A stretch of 64,000 nt of DNA from Streptomyces sp. NBC_00576 (GCF_036345175.1 NZ_CP107780.1:4836001-4900000); one strand, 5' to 3'. Counted from the stretch's first letter, positions 24,585-33,325 are shown. Translations and numbers: made by a program. The notes: a model not told the origin generated them from the letters alone.

Positions 24585-25784
24585 TTACCAGGTCACGGGG
24601 AGTTCCAGCATCCCCTGAATCGTGTCGCCGGGTTTGAAGGGGATCTCGTCGGCGGGGGCGGCGAGGCGGAGGGCGGGCAGCCGGACGAACAGCGTGCGCA
24701 AGGCGATCTCCAGTTCGGCGCGGGCGAGGTTCTGGCCGAGGCACTGGTGAATGCCGAAGCCGAACGCGACGTGGTGGCGGGCGGGCCGGTGCCAGTCCAG
24801 GGTGTCGGGGTCGACGTAGACGTCCTCGTCGCGGTTGATGACCGAGGTCAAGAAGACGACGGCGTCACCCGCCCTGATGGTCGTCCCGGCCACCTCGATG
24901 TCCTCCAGCGCCATCCGCAGCAGTCCGTCGGCGATCGACAGCATCCGCATGAGCTCCTCGACCGCGTCCGGAATCAACGCGGGGTCGGTGCGCAACTCCG
25001 CGAGTCGGTCGGGGTGTTGGAGGAGGGTGTAGGTGCCGAGCGAGATCATGTTGGCGGTCGTCTCGTGGCCGGCGACCAGCAGGATGATCGCCAGGGCGAT
25101 CAGTTGCTCACGGTTCAGCTCCCCGTCTCGCAGCTGCCGGTGCACGAGTTCGTCGAGCACGCCGTCGCCCGGCTCCGGCTGTTTGCTTTTGCGGTCGATC
25201 AACTCGTCGAAGTACTCCTCCAGTTGATCCCGGGCATCCATGACATCCTCGGCCTTCGGGCCGCGTAGCAAGCGCCTGGACTGTCCTTCGAAGAAGTCGT
25301 GGTCGGTGTACGGCACCCCGAGCAGGGCGCAGATCACGGTCGAGGGGACCGGCAGCGCGAAGTCGCTCACCAGCTCGGCGGGCGGCCCCTGGGCGATCAT
25401 CACGTCGATGCGCTCGTCCACGATCCGCTGGATGCGCGGGCGCATTTCGGTGGCCCGCCGGAGCGTGAAACCGGGAACCGTCATGCGTCGCTGGACGCGA
25501 TGCTCCGGGTCGTCGACGCCCAGCAGAGCGGTCTTCCGGTTCTTGACCGCCGCCAACCGTGCCGTGAGCGCCGGGAATCCGTCGCGGGTGCGGTCGGTAG
25601 ACAGACGCGGGTCGGCGAGCAGGGCCCGGGCGGTGTCTCGTCCGGTGACCAGCCAGGCCGGACGGCCGTCGTAGAGGGTGACCCGGGACAGCGGGCGGGT
25701 GGCGCGCAGGGGTGCGTAGGCGGCAGGCGGGTGGTAGGGGCAGGTCCGGTCCTGGGGGAAGGCGACAGGTTCCGTTTCCGTCAT
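24585..25784 (-). CDS. Cytochrome P450, CYP105-like
   Basis: 399 residues from the ATG at 25784. The oxygen-binding I-helix motif AGHETT is at 238-243, the K-helix ExxR at 277-280 (EELMR) and the heme loop FGFGIHQCLG has Cys348. The N-terminal FPQDRTCPYHPP and LLGVDDPEHRVQRRMTVPGFT are typical of the CYP105 family, which handles xenobiotics and secondary metabolites in Streptomyces. An in-frame ATG at 25826 could extend it by 14 residues. It forms an operon with the ferredoxin downstream. Confidence 0.9.
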   Translation of the reverse strand: MTETEPVAFPQDRTCPYHPPAAYAPLRATRPLSRVTLYDGRPAWLVTGRDTARALLADPRLSTDRTRDGFPALTARLAAVKNRKTALLGVDDPEHRVQRRMTVPGFTLRRATEMRPRIQRIVDERIDVMIAQGPPAELVSDFALPVPSTVICALLGVPYTDHDFFEGQSRRLLRGPKAEDVMDARDQLEEYFDELIDRKSKQPEPGDGVLDELVHRQLRDGELNREQLIALAIILLVAGHETTANMISLGTYTLLQHPDRLAELRTDPALIPDAVEELMRMLSIADGLLRMALEDIEVAGTTIRAGDAVVFLTSVINRDEDVYVDPDTLDWHRPARHHVAFGFGIHQCLGQNLARAELEIALRTLFVRLPALRLAAPADEIPFKPGDTIQGMLELPVTW

Positions 25785-26360
25785 GGAAGACCTCGCAGAC
25801 GAAGGGTGCGTCGTGCAGACCTTCATTAGATGCCCAGGGCATCCATAGAGCGACGGCAAGTTCGGCCAGATCGGTGGCGGGGCAATCTGGCCGGGGATCG
25901 CCGCCCCTGAGCGGGGAAACGGACGGTGGGATTCACCACGGGACGGCCGCACCTCGGAAATCCGGTTCAAGCGTCTCTGGAACTCTTAAGGATCCTGGGT
26001 TGTCGCGTGGTCCCGAGGGGTGGAAGCGGTAACGAGCGCGGACGAGTCCGGGCCGATCCTTGGGTAGAGCCCGTATGCGGGCGTCACTGGCGGTGACGCG
26101 ATGCCGACGTCTGGACTGCCCCGGCTCTTTCGAGCGGGCACACCCTGGGATCGTCGCCCCGCCGGACGCTGAACCGGCCACCGCGGAAAGCCGCGGTGCC
26201 AGTGGCGGGGACCGCGCGCATTTCAAGCACGCGGCGGATATCAGGTAGAACGACAGGCGGTCCATAGGGTTACGGCCGGGCCGAATTCAGCATCCCTCAG
26301 CGTCCCGAAGGCAATCGCCGCACTGTTGGAGACCCTGTTTCCTGCGTCCACCCAGTATGG
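25785..26360. other. 576-bp region without a supported gene, upstream of the P450
   Basis: No reading frame here shows codon bias or a recognisable product. It holds the 15-bp palindrome GATGCCCAGGGCATC (25829-25843), 44 bp before the P450 start, a possible operator. It also holds a CACCGCGG-AAAG-CCGCGGTG hairpin (26179-26198). Coding bias drops here, consistent with decayed or rearranged DNA next to the serC remnant. Confidence 0.6.
25829..25843. promoter_or_regulatory. Palindrome upstream of the P450, possible operator
   Basis: GATGCCCAGGGCATC is a perfect 15-bp palindrome around a central A, 44 bp upstream of the preferred P450 start codon. No regulator gene is adjacent. Confidence 0.35.
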
Positions 26361-26530
26361 GCCGCCGCCCTCGCCCAAGGTCCTCCGCGCTAACGGCATC
26401 ATCGACACGGAGCCCTACCGCAAGCTCGGCCGCGACCAGCTCCGCGTGGCGATGTTCCCGGAGAGCGCCCCGACGGACGTCGAGGCGCTGACGAAGCGCA
26501 TCGACTACGTACGTGATCGAGAAGCTGTAG
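26361..26530 (+). pseudogene. Duplicate of the serC 3' end, frameshifted
   Basis: This segment matches serC 21725-21889 (last ~54 codons: VLRANGI-DTEPYRKLGR-QLRVAMFP) with scattered substitutions. A 4-bp duplication (tacgtacgtgatc against tacgtgatc) shifts the frame just before the end. Nothing upstream of 26361 matches serC. It is followed by a strong hairpin, then the VOC gene. It cannot make a functional protein. Confidence 0.9.
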
Positions 26531-26584
26531 CCACCAAGGCCCCTTCTTCGGAGCCGTCCGCGACGGAATTGGCACAATCAGTGG

Positions 26585-26621
26585 CCGAGGGCCGCACTCC
26601 ACTCCGGAGTGCGGCCCTCGG
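26585..26621. terminator. Perfect 16-bp hairpin between the serC remnant and the VOC gene
   Basis: The arms ccgagggccgcactcc (26585-26600) and ggagtgcggccctcgg (26606-26621) pair perfectly around an ACTCC loop. It lies between converging elements, so it could serve both strands. It may be the ancestral serC terminator. Confidence 0.85.
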
Positions 26622-26639
26622 CGCGTGTGCTTACGAGAC

Positions 26640-27029
26640 CTACGAGGTCCAGCCGCCGTACGGCACGGTGATGAGTTCCATGGCGTGGCCCGCCGGGTCC
26701 ATGAAGTACACGCCGCGGCCACCGTCGTTGTGGTTGATCGCGCCAGGCTGCTTCCGCTGGGGATCGGCGTAGTGCTCGATGCCGTGTCGGCTGATCTGCG
26801 CGTACGCCGTGTCGAACTCCTCCTCGGAGACCAGGAAGGCGTAGTGCTGTGGGGTGATGCTGTCCGCGGGGATCGTGGCGAAGTCCAGTGTGACGCCGTT
26901 GCTCAGCTCGATCGCGATGAACGGGCCCCACTCGGCGGTGATTTCGAGACCCAGCAGGTTCGCGAAGAATTCAGCGGACTCCCGATTGTCTCGGGCGTGG
27001 ACGATCGTGTGGTTCAACTCGACTGACAA
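26640..27029 (-). CDS. VOC (glyoxalase/bleomycin-resistance fold) family protein
   Basis: 129 residues with the paired beta-alpha-beta units of the vicinal oxygen chelate fold: LNHTIVHARDNRESAEFFANLLGLEI in the first half and GVYFMDPAGHAMELITVPYG at the end. Likely metal ligands are His in LNHTIV and Glu in AMELIT. The TTG at 27029 is chosen because GGAGG stands 6 nt upstream and the family usually begins MxVELNHT; the ATG at 27065 has no such site. Reaction unknown. Confidence 0.85.
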   Translation of the reverse strand: MSVELNHTIVHARDNRESAEFFANLLGLEITAEWGPFIAIELSNGVTLDFATIPADSITPQHYAFLVSEEEFDTAYAQISRHGIEHYADPQRKQPGAINHNDGGRGVYFMDPAGHAMELITVPYGGWTS

Positions 27030-27145
27030 GGAATGCCTCCGAAGGGCATCTCCCGACACCTCCATGCCTCACCCAGCCGGTGACCGACACGCGATGTCGC
27101 CGTAGATCCTACCTGCCGTACAGTCCGGCCGGGGGAGGTGATCGC

Positions 27146-27340
27146 GTGACTGATCGCAGTTGGGACGACGACAGCGAGTACCGCGACGCGGTCCAACGCG
27201 CCGAGCGGGCAACGCGGTTCGGCTGGGCGGCGGTCGCCGGCACAACAGGGGTGCTCGGTTGCGTACTGATCGTCGCGGTCGCTGTCTGTGCGGTCGCGGC
27301 CGTGGCGGGTCTGTACGTCGTGATGTCGATGGATCACTAG
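27146..27340 (+). CDS. Small single-pass membrane protein
   Basis: 64 residues from a GTG preceded by GGGGGAGG (27131-27138). A charged N-terminus (DRSWDDDSEYRDAVQRAERATRF) precedes a hydrophobic stretch of about 35 residues ending in MSMDH, enough for one long or two short membrane segments. No family recognised. Upstream codons back to 27080 are unlikely to be used. Confidence 0.7.
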   Translation: MTDRSWDDDSEYRDAVQRAERATRFGWAAVAGTTGVLGCVLIVAVAVCAVAAVAGLYVVMSMDH

Positions 27341-27413
27341 ATACGTCGACCTGGGACGGGGTGCCCAGTGTCCCCGCAGCCACCGGGCACCCCCGTCCCG
27401 CAGCCTCAGCCGC

Positions 27414-28991
27414 TCACGTCGCCGTACAACTCACCACCGGCACACCCCCACCCCCAGGCGCTCCCCCGAACCCGAAGCTCGCCGAACTCCCCGCCGCCAC
27501 ACTTCCGTTGTGAACCGCGTTCACAGCGGTGACCGTCGATCCGCTCTGCGTGTACGACGCGTTCCACATGCTCGTGACCGCCTGTGAACCTCCCCAAGTC
27601 CAGGTCACCTTCCAGGACTTGAGCGCCACCGTCCCCGAATTGGTCACCTTCACCTCGGCGTTGAATCCGCCGCCCCAGTCACTGCTGACGGCATAGGAGG
27701 CAGCGCAGGCCGCCGTACTGCCGCCACCGCCACCGCCCCCTCCCCCGCCACCGCCACCGTTCCCGGGGAAGCCCGGCGCCTTCACGCTCGTCAGGTACCC
27801 GTCCTTCACGGTGTCGACCGTCTGCCAGTCGTCCTTCAGAATCCCGCCCGTGTCACCGGAGTTGGGGTTCCAGGACCAGAAGGTCCAGTGGAAGGAGTCC
27901 GAGCCGTAGGTCGAGGTCGGCCGCAGATAGTCGACCAGCGCGGCCAGCCACCGCTGGTCCACCGTCGACTGGAGCGTCGTACCGAACTCCCCCACCCACA
28001 CCGGCGCGATGTTCTGCTTGAAGATGTAGCCCCAGTACTTGTCCCAGATCCCCGGCATGTTGGCGGGGAACGAGGGATCGCTGAACCAGCTCTGCTGGGC
28101 CACGCTCGTCGCGTAGTCGTGGGCGGAGTACACCACCCGGTTCGCCACATCCAGCTGCACCGGATACTGCGCGACCCCCATCAGGTTGCCGCCCCACCAG
28201 CCGGAGACCCCGTTGAACGTCTGCACGCCCTCCACGAACACCAGCAGCTGCGGATTCACGGAGAGAACCGCGTTGCCCGCCCGCTGTGCCGCCAGCCGCC
28301 AGTCCCTCGCCGTGTCCCCGCAGCCCCAACAGGCCGGATCGTGCGGCTCGTTGTGCAGGTCGATGCCGACGACCGCGTCCTGACCGGAGTAACGCGCCGC
28401 CAGTGCCTTCAGGTTGGCGATCCACGTCGACTCGGGCACCGCCGACGTGTACCAGAGCGCCGACTGTCCGCCCGAGTCCGGCCGATGCCGGTCCAGGATG
28501 ACCTTGAGGCCGATCTGACCGGCGTACGCGACCAGTTTGTCCATGACCTGGAGGGAGCCCAGGCCCTGCAGGTCGGCGTTCTTGCCGCTGCTGAAGTCGA
28601 TGCTGTTGGGGACGGTGGAGGACTTGAAGACGTCGTCGCTGTACGGCAGCCGGATGGTGTTGTAGCCGAGCGTCTTCATCTGGTCGATCATGCTCTTGTA
28701 GTCGCGGGACCAGAGGCCGTGGGGCACGTAGTTGCCGGTCTCGAAGCCGAACCAGTTGATGCCGGCGATCCGGACCGGCTGCCCGGCCGCGTCCAGGATC
28801 TGCCGCCCGCTGGTGTGCCAGTAGCCGGCACCGGCGGCCGCCGCGCGGACGTCCGCCGCGTCGGCGTCCACCGCGTGAGCGGCCTGCACACCGGCTCCCA
28901 GCGGTAACAGGAGCGCGGCGGCAACGGAACACAGCACTCTTCGCCAGCTGCGGACTTTGCGGCCCTTGCCGAAGTCGTGGAAGCGGAACAT
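27414..28991 (-). CDS. Secreted GH5 cellulase (endoglucanase) with CBM2
   Basis: 525 residues. A signal peptide (SWRRVLCSVAAALLLPLGAGVQAAHA, about 1-40) is followed by a GH5 catalytic domain with acid/base E215 in DLHNEP and nucleophile E335 in VWVGEFG. After an all-glycine linker (about 415-430) comes a family-2 cellulose-binding module with its Cys pair and aromatic surface (SDWGGGFNAEVKVTNSGT, WTWGGSQ). It should be exported and attack cellulose. A CebR-type operator lies 40 bp upstream of the ATG at 28991, so it is probably repressed until cello-oligosaccharides appear. Confidence 0.94.
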   Translation of the reverse strand: MFRFHDFGKGRKVRSWRRVLCSVAAALLLPLGAGVQAAHAVDADAADVRAAAAGAGYWHTSGRQILDAAGQPVRIAGINWFGFETGNYVPHGLWSRDYKSMIDQMKTLGYNTIRLPYSDDVFKSSTVPNSIDFSSGKNADLQGLGSLQVMDKLVAYAGQIGLKVILDRHRPDSGGQSALWYTSAVPESTWIANLKALAARYSGQDAVVGIDLHNEPHDPACWGCGDTARDWRLAAQRAGNAVLSVNPQLLVFVEGVQTFNGVSGWWGGNLMGVAQYPVQLDVANRVVYSAHDYATSVAQQSWFSDPSFPANMPGIWDKYWGYIFKQNIAPVWVGEFGTTLQSTVDQRWLAALVDYLRPTSTYGSDSFHWTFWSWNPNSGDTGGILKDDWQTVDTVKDGYLTSVKAPGFPGNGGGGGGGGGGGGGSTAACAASYAVSSDWGGGFNAEVKVTNSGTVALKSWKVTWTWGGSQAVTSMWNASYTQSGSTVTAVNAVHNGSVAAGSSASFGFGGAPGGGGVPVVSCTAT

Positions 28992-29030
28992 GTCGCTCGT
29001 TCCTCTCGGGAGGCGCGGCCCCGGAATCGA

Positions 29031-29044
29031 TGGGAGCGCTCCCA
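29031..29044. promoter_or_regulatory. CebR operator
   Basis: TGGGAGCGCTCCCA is a perfect 14-bp palindrome identical to the known CebR box of Streptomyces cellulose-utilisation genes. It lies 40 bp upstream of the GH5 start codon. Confidence 0.9.
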
Positions 29045-29210
29045 CATACCGCGCACCTCCCAGGAAACTGACACAACATGCCCACGTCAATACTCGCGGC
29101 ACCCCGGAATGCGTACGGAGTTCAGCAGTCGCCCGGAGCGCTCACCGGAAGGCTCACCAGAACGCTCGGCCGCTCAGCGGTTCGGCTCGCGGAAACGCCC
29201 GCCGGGACGA

Positions 29211-30197
29211 TCACGCCGACGGCCGCCGCCGAAGCCGCCTGACCCCGAGAAAAGCGACGAAGAGCACGGCGACAGCGATGGCCCCGGTCTTGACGTTCCC
29301 CTCCGAGCCCCCGCCCCCCGCGTTACCCGAGGCCGAACTCCCGTTGCCACCAGGCGAGTCGGAGTCACCGGACTTACCGTACGAAGGGGCGTCCTCGGCC
29401 GCGACCCCACTCTCGGCACCCTCACTCCCGTACATGATCTTGGAACCGTCGCGGCTGTACGTGACCGACTCCCCCTGCCCCTGCAGCGGCACGTCGAGCT
29501 GCCCCTGCCGCTTGAGCTTGCCGCCGTTCCAGGCGTAGGAGACGCCCCCGAAGTACCCGCGTACGGCCAACTGCTGCCCGTCGGGCGAGAAGGCGGCGTC
29601 GGTGGCCCACATGTCGACGGGGGCGACGGGCCGGAAGAGGTTGGTGCCGGAGGAGGAGAGCTTGGCCGGGCCGGCGTACAGATGCCCGCCGTCCTCCTGC
29701 TTGTCGATGATGTAGACGCGCCCGGTCTTCGGGTGCACGACGAGGGACTCGGCGTCGCGGGAACCGTCCGAGTACTTCACGACGTACTGGGTGGCGCGGA
29801 TCGTCTGGTTTTTGAGCACCTTGGGCTCGGCGAGCTGGTAAATCCAGACATAATCCCAGGTCACGCCGTCGTTGTCGCCGATGTCGCCGACGTAGATCTG
29901 GTTGTTCGGCCCGATCGAGATGGCCTCGATGTCGCGGGGCTTGCCGACGCCGGTCATGGTGACGGTGGCGACGGTCTGCCCGGTCGCGCTGTCGATCGCG
30001 TACAGGAAGGCCCCGTCGTCACTGTCGTTGTGGGTCCAGTAGATGCCGGGGTGCTGGCGGGACGCGGCGAGACCGCTGGACTCGGTGATCCGCGGGTCCT
30101 TGATGGTGAAGCCCTCGTCACCATCGGCAGCGGAGGCGGGCGCGGCGAGCGCCCCGACGAGTAGGCCCCCGGCGAGGAGGGCGAGCGATCGGCGCAT
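29211..30197 (-). CDS. Secreted, C-terminally anchored beta-propeller-like protein
   Basis: 328 residues. The ATG at 30197 opens a signal peptide (RRSLALLAGGLLVGALAAPASAAD). The mature part has repeated beta-strand blocks with DIGDND, YVGDIG, YVVKYSDGSRDAESLVV and AAFSPDGQQLAVRGY, resembling a propeller. A Ser/Gly-rich stalk follows, then a C-terminal membrane helix (VKTGAIAVAVLFVAFLGV) and an RRLRRRP tail, so the protein is held at the cell surface. There is no LPxTG motif. Function unknown. Confidence 0.8.
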   Translation of the reverse strand: MRRSLALLAGGLLVGALAAPASAADGDEGFTIKDPRITESSGLAASRQHPGIYWTHNDSDDGAFLYAIDSATGQTVATVTMTGVGKPRDIEAISIGPNNQIYVGDIGDNDGVTWDYVWIYQLAEPKVLKNQTIRATQYVVKYSDGSRDAESLVVHPKTGRVYIIDKQEDGGHLYAGPAKLSSSGTNLFRPVAPVDMWATDAAFSPDGQQLAVRGYFGGVSYAWNGGKLKRQGQLDVPLQGQGESVTYSRDGSKIMYGSEGAESGVAAEDAPSYGKSGDSDSPGGNGSSASGNAGGGGSEGNVKTGAIAVAVLFVAFLGVRRLRRRPSA

Positions 30198-30396
30198 GCC
30201 CTCAAGCGTGCCATCCCGGCGATCGATACGACGCTCACGACCCTGAGCGCCCCGCCGGATCCGCCACCGGATCGCCGACTCACCGACGCACAACTGCCCA
30301 CAAGCTGACATACACCTGACATCGGGTGGCCTGACTCACACAGCACACCTGCCTCACGGCCCTTCCTCTGTCCTTCCCATCCCGCATCATGAGCGG

Positions 30397-31080
30397 ATGC
30401 TCAGGTTGATGCCCGTAGGCGACTCCATGACCATCGGCAGCGCCGGCGAACACACCTGGCGCTACCGGCTGTGGCAGCACCTGCGGGAGACGTACGGCGG
30501 CCCGTTCCGGATCGTCGGCCCGCGCGAGGCGCTGTACGACAAGGCGACGGACACCGCCGACTCGTACGAGTACGCCGAACCGGACTTCCCCCGCGCCCAC
30601 CTGGCCGGCTGGGGCGAGGGCTGGCACCACCTGACCCCGCTGATCGCGGACGCGGTACGCGCCCACAAGCCGGACGTCCTGCTGGTCTCCCTGGGCCTGA
30701 TCGACCTCGGCTTCTACACGAACGCGGAACAGACGGCGGCCAACGCGCGCCGCTTCGTGGCCGAGGCCCGCCGGTCCAACCCCCGCATCGCCATCGCCCT
30801 GCTCCCGGTGATCCCGAACGTCCGCGCGGAAACGGACCCGCCCTTCGCCGCCGAGGTCACCCGCTTCAACGAACTCCTGGCGAAGACGGCAGCCGACCTG
30901 GACGAACCCCGCTCCCCCCTGCTCCTGACGTCGCCGCCACCGTCGTACGACATCCACCACGACACGTACGACGGCACACATCCCAACGCGAGCGGCGAGC
31001 ACAAGATCGCGGGAGCGTTCGCGGACTCGTTGTACGAGGCCTGGGATCTGGGGGAGCGGTACGGGGCCGGAGGACACTGA
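30397..31080 (+). CDS. SGNH/GDSL hydrolase
   Basis: 227 residues with block I GDSMTIG (catalytic Ser), an oxyanion-hole region (LLVSLGLIDLGFY, where the usual GxND is altered) and block V DGTHPNASGEH (Asp and His). No clear signal peptide, so probably cytoplasmic, unlike many Streptomyces SGNH enzymes. It likely hydrolyses an ester; the substrate is unknown. Start at ATG 30397; an internal ATG at 30409 is possible. Confidence 0.85.
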   Translation: MLRLMPVGDSMTIGSAGEHTWRYRLWQHLRETYGGPFRIVGPREALYDKATDTADSYEYAEPDFPRAHLAGWGEGWHHLTPLIADAVRAHKPDVLLVSLGLIDLGFYTNAEQTAANARRFVAEARRSNPRIAIALLPVIPNVRAETDPPFAAEVTRFNELLAKTAADLDEPRSPLLLTSPPPSYDIHHDTYDGTHPNASGEHKIAGAFADSLYEAWDLGERYGAGGH

Positions 31081-31120
31081 CCGGATCAGGCGGTCCCCTG
31101 GTCGCCGTGAGCCTGGGCCG

Positions 31121-31158
31121 TTGCGGCTGCGGCTGCGGCTGCGGCTGCGGCTGCGGTC
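31121..31158. repeat. Hexanucleotide (cggctg) repeat between convergent genes
   Basis: About six copies of cggctg/gcggct lie between the end of the SGNH gene and the stop of the M36 peptidase gene. Simple sequence, apparently noncoding. Confidence 0.8.
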
Positions 31159-31161
31159 GCC

Positions 31162-33240
31162 TCAGTCCGCGTGGCCGACCGGGGGCAGTTCGTTGCCGCC
31201 TTGGCAGCCGTCGAAGGACGCGTTCGGGCAGAAGGCGTCGAAGCCCATCCCGTATCGCGCGAAGGCTTCCCAGGCGGCGCGCTGGACCGCCCTGTACTCG
31301 TCGCTGGTCAGCCGTCCGCCCTCCATCGCCTTGAAGGACCGCAGGATCGCGTCGCGCGCGACGAGGAACGACGGGTTCTTCGGGGTGAGCTTCAGACCGT
31401 CGACGACCGCCTGCCAGGTCAGCCGGTATCCCCGTTCCTTGCTGCCCAGCGCGGCGGTGACCTTGCGGGTCAGCTCCATGAGCGCCGCGCACCAGATCTC
31501 GCCGACGTCGTGCACCTCCCGGTAACTGAGGTCGGCGTTGCCGGCGCCCTCAACCTCTCCTCTGCTGCTGCCGATGTCTCCGAAGGTTCCGGGGTAGTCC
31601 GCGTCGTAGGGCCGCTGCCGGATGCCGCCGGGGTTGTCGACCACCCAGTCGCCGACGACCGTGTGCTCCCGCGCACGTGCGAAGTTGATGATCGTCAGGG
31701 CGAAGTAGTCGCTCCAGCCCTCGCCCATGGAGCCCGACTGATCCTCCAGGAGGCCGTTCGCGTCGAACAGCCCGCCGACGAGACGGTTCGTCACCCCGTG
31801 GACGTACTCGTGGATGACGACGTCGAAAGCGTTGGCCGTGTGGCGGCCGGTGCCCGTGACCAGCCCCATGTTCATCACGCCCGTCAGTCCGTCGGCCCTT
31901 GTGGCCATGTTGGCCGTGCCCGCCACCGGTCCCGGGTGCGCCAGGGCGAGGACCGCGTCGGCGCCCTTCCCGTGTCCCGGTCTGTTCACGGCCTGGAAGT
32001 TCCCGTTCTTCTCCGTGAAGCCGAGCATCATGAAGAAGTCATGGGCGTAGTTGCAGAAGTAGAAGATGTTGGTGACGAGCTGCTCGGGTGTGTTCGCGTC
32101 GGCGTTGAACACCGCGTCGCCCACCGCGTCGACCGGGACCTGGAACGGCTGTCGGCTCCTGCCGTTGACGGCGCGCACGTTGTTGCCGTCGGTCGCCAGC
32201 CTTCCGTTGCTGGACACCGTCCAGGCCAGCGGGAACCCCTCGGGCAGCTCGGGCAGCACCTCGGGCGTCACCTGGATCGGATAGGCGTCCAGCGACAGCG
32301 GGAACGTGACCTCGCCGAAGGGACTGTCGACCGGGTTCTCCCGGAAGACCAGTCCGCCCACGGCATGGTTGTTCGTGTCGTAGAAGTAGAGGAGTTCGGG
32401 CGCGTCCCTGTCCACGGTCCGTTCGTCGGCCTCGACAAAAGCGTGGTACTGAACGGTGAAGTTCGGCCGTGTGAACGCGAAGAACCAGGTGAGGCGGACA
32501 TCGCCGCCCATGTAGAGGTAGACGAGCCGGGCGGGAACGGCCTCCTCGAATGCTCCCCCGTCGAAGGTCATCGGCTGGTCGGCCTGCGGCTGCACCGACA
32601 GGCGCCCGAATCCGTAGGAGATGTCGAGACGCGGGAGTTCGCTGTCGCCGAAGGGCCCCCGGAGAGTCACCGGCTCGGCGGCCTTCGCGGCCGCCACCCG
32701 CAGGGCGGCCTCGGCCGAGACCGCGGGCTTCGTCGAGAGACTCGCGGGCACACTCACCGTGTCGCCGACGACCCGGTCGACCGTGCCGTCCGGGTGCAGC
32801 CACACCTTCGGCTGCATCCCCCACACCTCGATACCGTTGTGCCTCTGCTGCAGGCTGACGACGCGCATCCCGTCGCTCGTCCTGGTCACCGTCGGGTCGG
32901 CCTCGAACTCGACCGGCTCGCCCGCCGCGAATCCGATCGCCTCCGAGACAGAGGAGACGTACTCCTTGGCCTTGGCGAGATAGCCGGCGTCCCGGGTGTC
33001 ATCCGTGGCGTGCCCGCCGGCCTCGATGTGCGCGATGTCGGCGTCGGTGAAACCCGGGGCGCCGTCCACCCGCAGTTCGGTCAGATGCCCGGTGAAGCGG
33101 TTCACCTTGCTGCGCTCGGCGGTGAGGGTGTGGTCGACCTCTGCTGCCACCCGGTCGGTCTCGTCGAGGAAGGAGGCGGCCCCAGCAGTACTGGCGAGAT
33201 GGTCGTATCCGGTGTCCCGTCTGTCGATCGTCCTAGTCAT
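31162..33240 (-). CDS. M36 (fungalysin) metallopeptidase without a signal peptide
   Basis: 692 residues. The zinc site is HEYVH (477-481), followed by GVTNRLVGG and GSMGEGWSDYFAL, the third-ligand region typical of M36. An FTP-like propeptide precedes it (RVVSLQQRHNGIEVWGMQPKVWLHPDGTVDRVVGD). Fungalysins are normally secreted, yet the N-terminus (TRTIDRRDTGYDHLASTAGAASFLDETD) is hydrophilic and no upstream start adds a signal. The ATG at 33240 has AAGGAG 8 nt upstream. The HAD-M28 gene lies 142 bp upstream on the same strand, so the two may be one operon. Confidence 0.9.
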   Translation of the reverse strand: MTRTIDRRDTGYDHLASTAGAASFLDETDRVAAEVDHTLTAERSKVNRFTGHLTELRVDGAPGFTDADIAHIEAGGHATDDTRDAGYLAKAKEYVSSVSEAIGFAAGEPVEFEADPTVTRTSDGMRVVSLQQRHNGIEVWGMQPKVWLHPDGTVDRVVGDTVSVPASLSTKPAVSAEAALRVAAAKAAEPVTLRGPFGDSELPRLDISYGFGRLSVQPQADQPMTFDGGAFEEAVPARLVYLYMGGDVRLTWFFAFTRPNFTVQYHAFVEADERTVDRDAPELLYFYDTNNHAVGGLVFRENPVDSPFGEVTFPLSLDAYPIQVTPEVLPELPEGFPLAWTVSSNGRLATDGNNVRAVNGRSRQPFQVPVDAVGDAVFNADANTPEQLVTNIFYFCNYAHDFFMMLGFTEKNGNFQAVNRPGHGKGADAVLALAHPGPVAGTANMATRADGLTGVMNMGLVTGTGRHTANAFDVVIHEYVHGVTNRLVGGLFDANGLLEDQSGSMGEGWSDYFALTIINFARAREHTVVGDWVVDNPGGIRQRPYDADYPGTFGDIGSSRGEVEGAGNADLSYREVHDVGEIWCAALMELTRKVTAALGSKERGYRLTWQAVVDGLKLTPKNPSFLVARDAILRSFKAMEGGRLTSDEYRAVQRAAWEAFARYGMGFDAFCPNASFDGCQGGNELPPVGHAD

Positions 33241-33261
33241 CGCGTCCGCTCCTTGCCTTGA

Positions 33262-33325
33262 GGCTGAGGGTGGAGATGGGGATGGGGATGGGGGTGGAGA
33301 TGGGGGTGGGGGTGGAGATGGGGAA
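33262..33325. repeat. Low-complexity gg(t/a)gat(g)gg tract
   Basis: A purine-rich tract made of ggggatggg/ggtggagat units fills most of the 142-bp gap between the two protease genes. G-runs here could form a G-quadruplex on the + strand. No gene. Confidence 0.7.

Noticed and set aside
25933..26265. Short frames upstream of the serC remnant
   Set aside because: Both strands are open for similar lengths and neither shows coding bias; the hairpin at 26179-26198 would lie inside the frames.
21890..26530. Complete integrative element at the serC 3' end
   Set aside because: No integrase, excisionase or replication gene is present and the duplicated segment is diverged, so only an ancient or partial event can be claimed.
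31171..33261. A 696-codon frame antisense to the M36 peptidase gene
   Set aside because: Low-complexity Arg/Val/His-rich translation without motifs; the opposite strand encodes a clear metallopeptidase.
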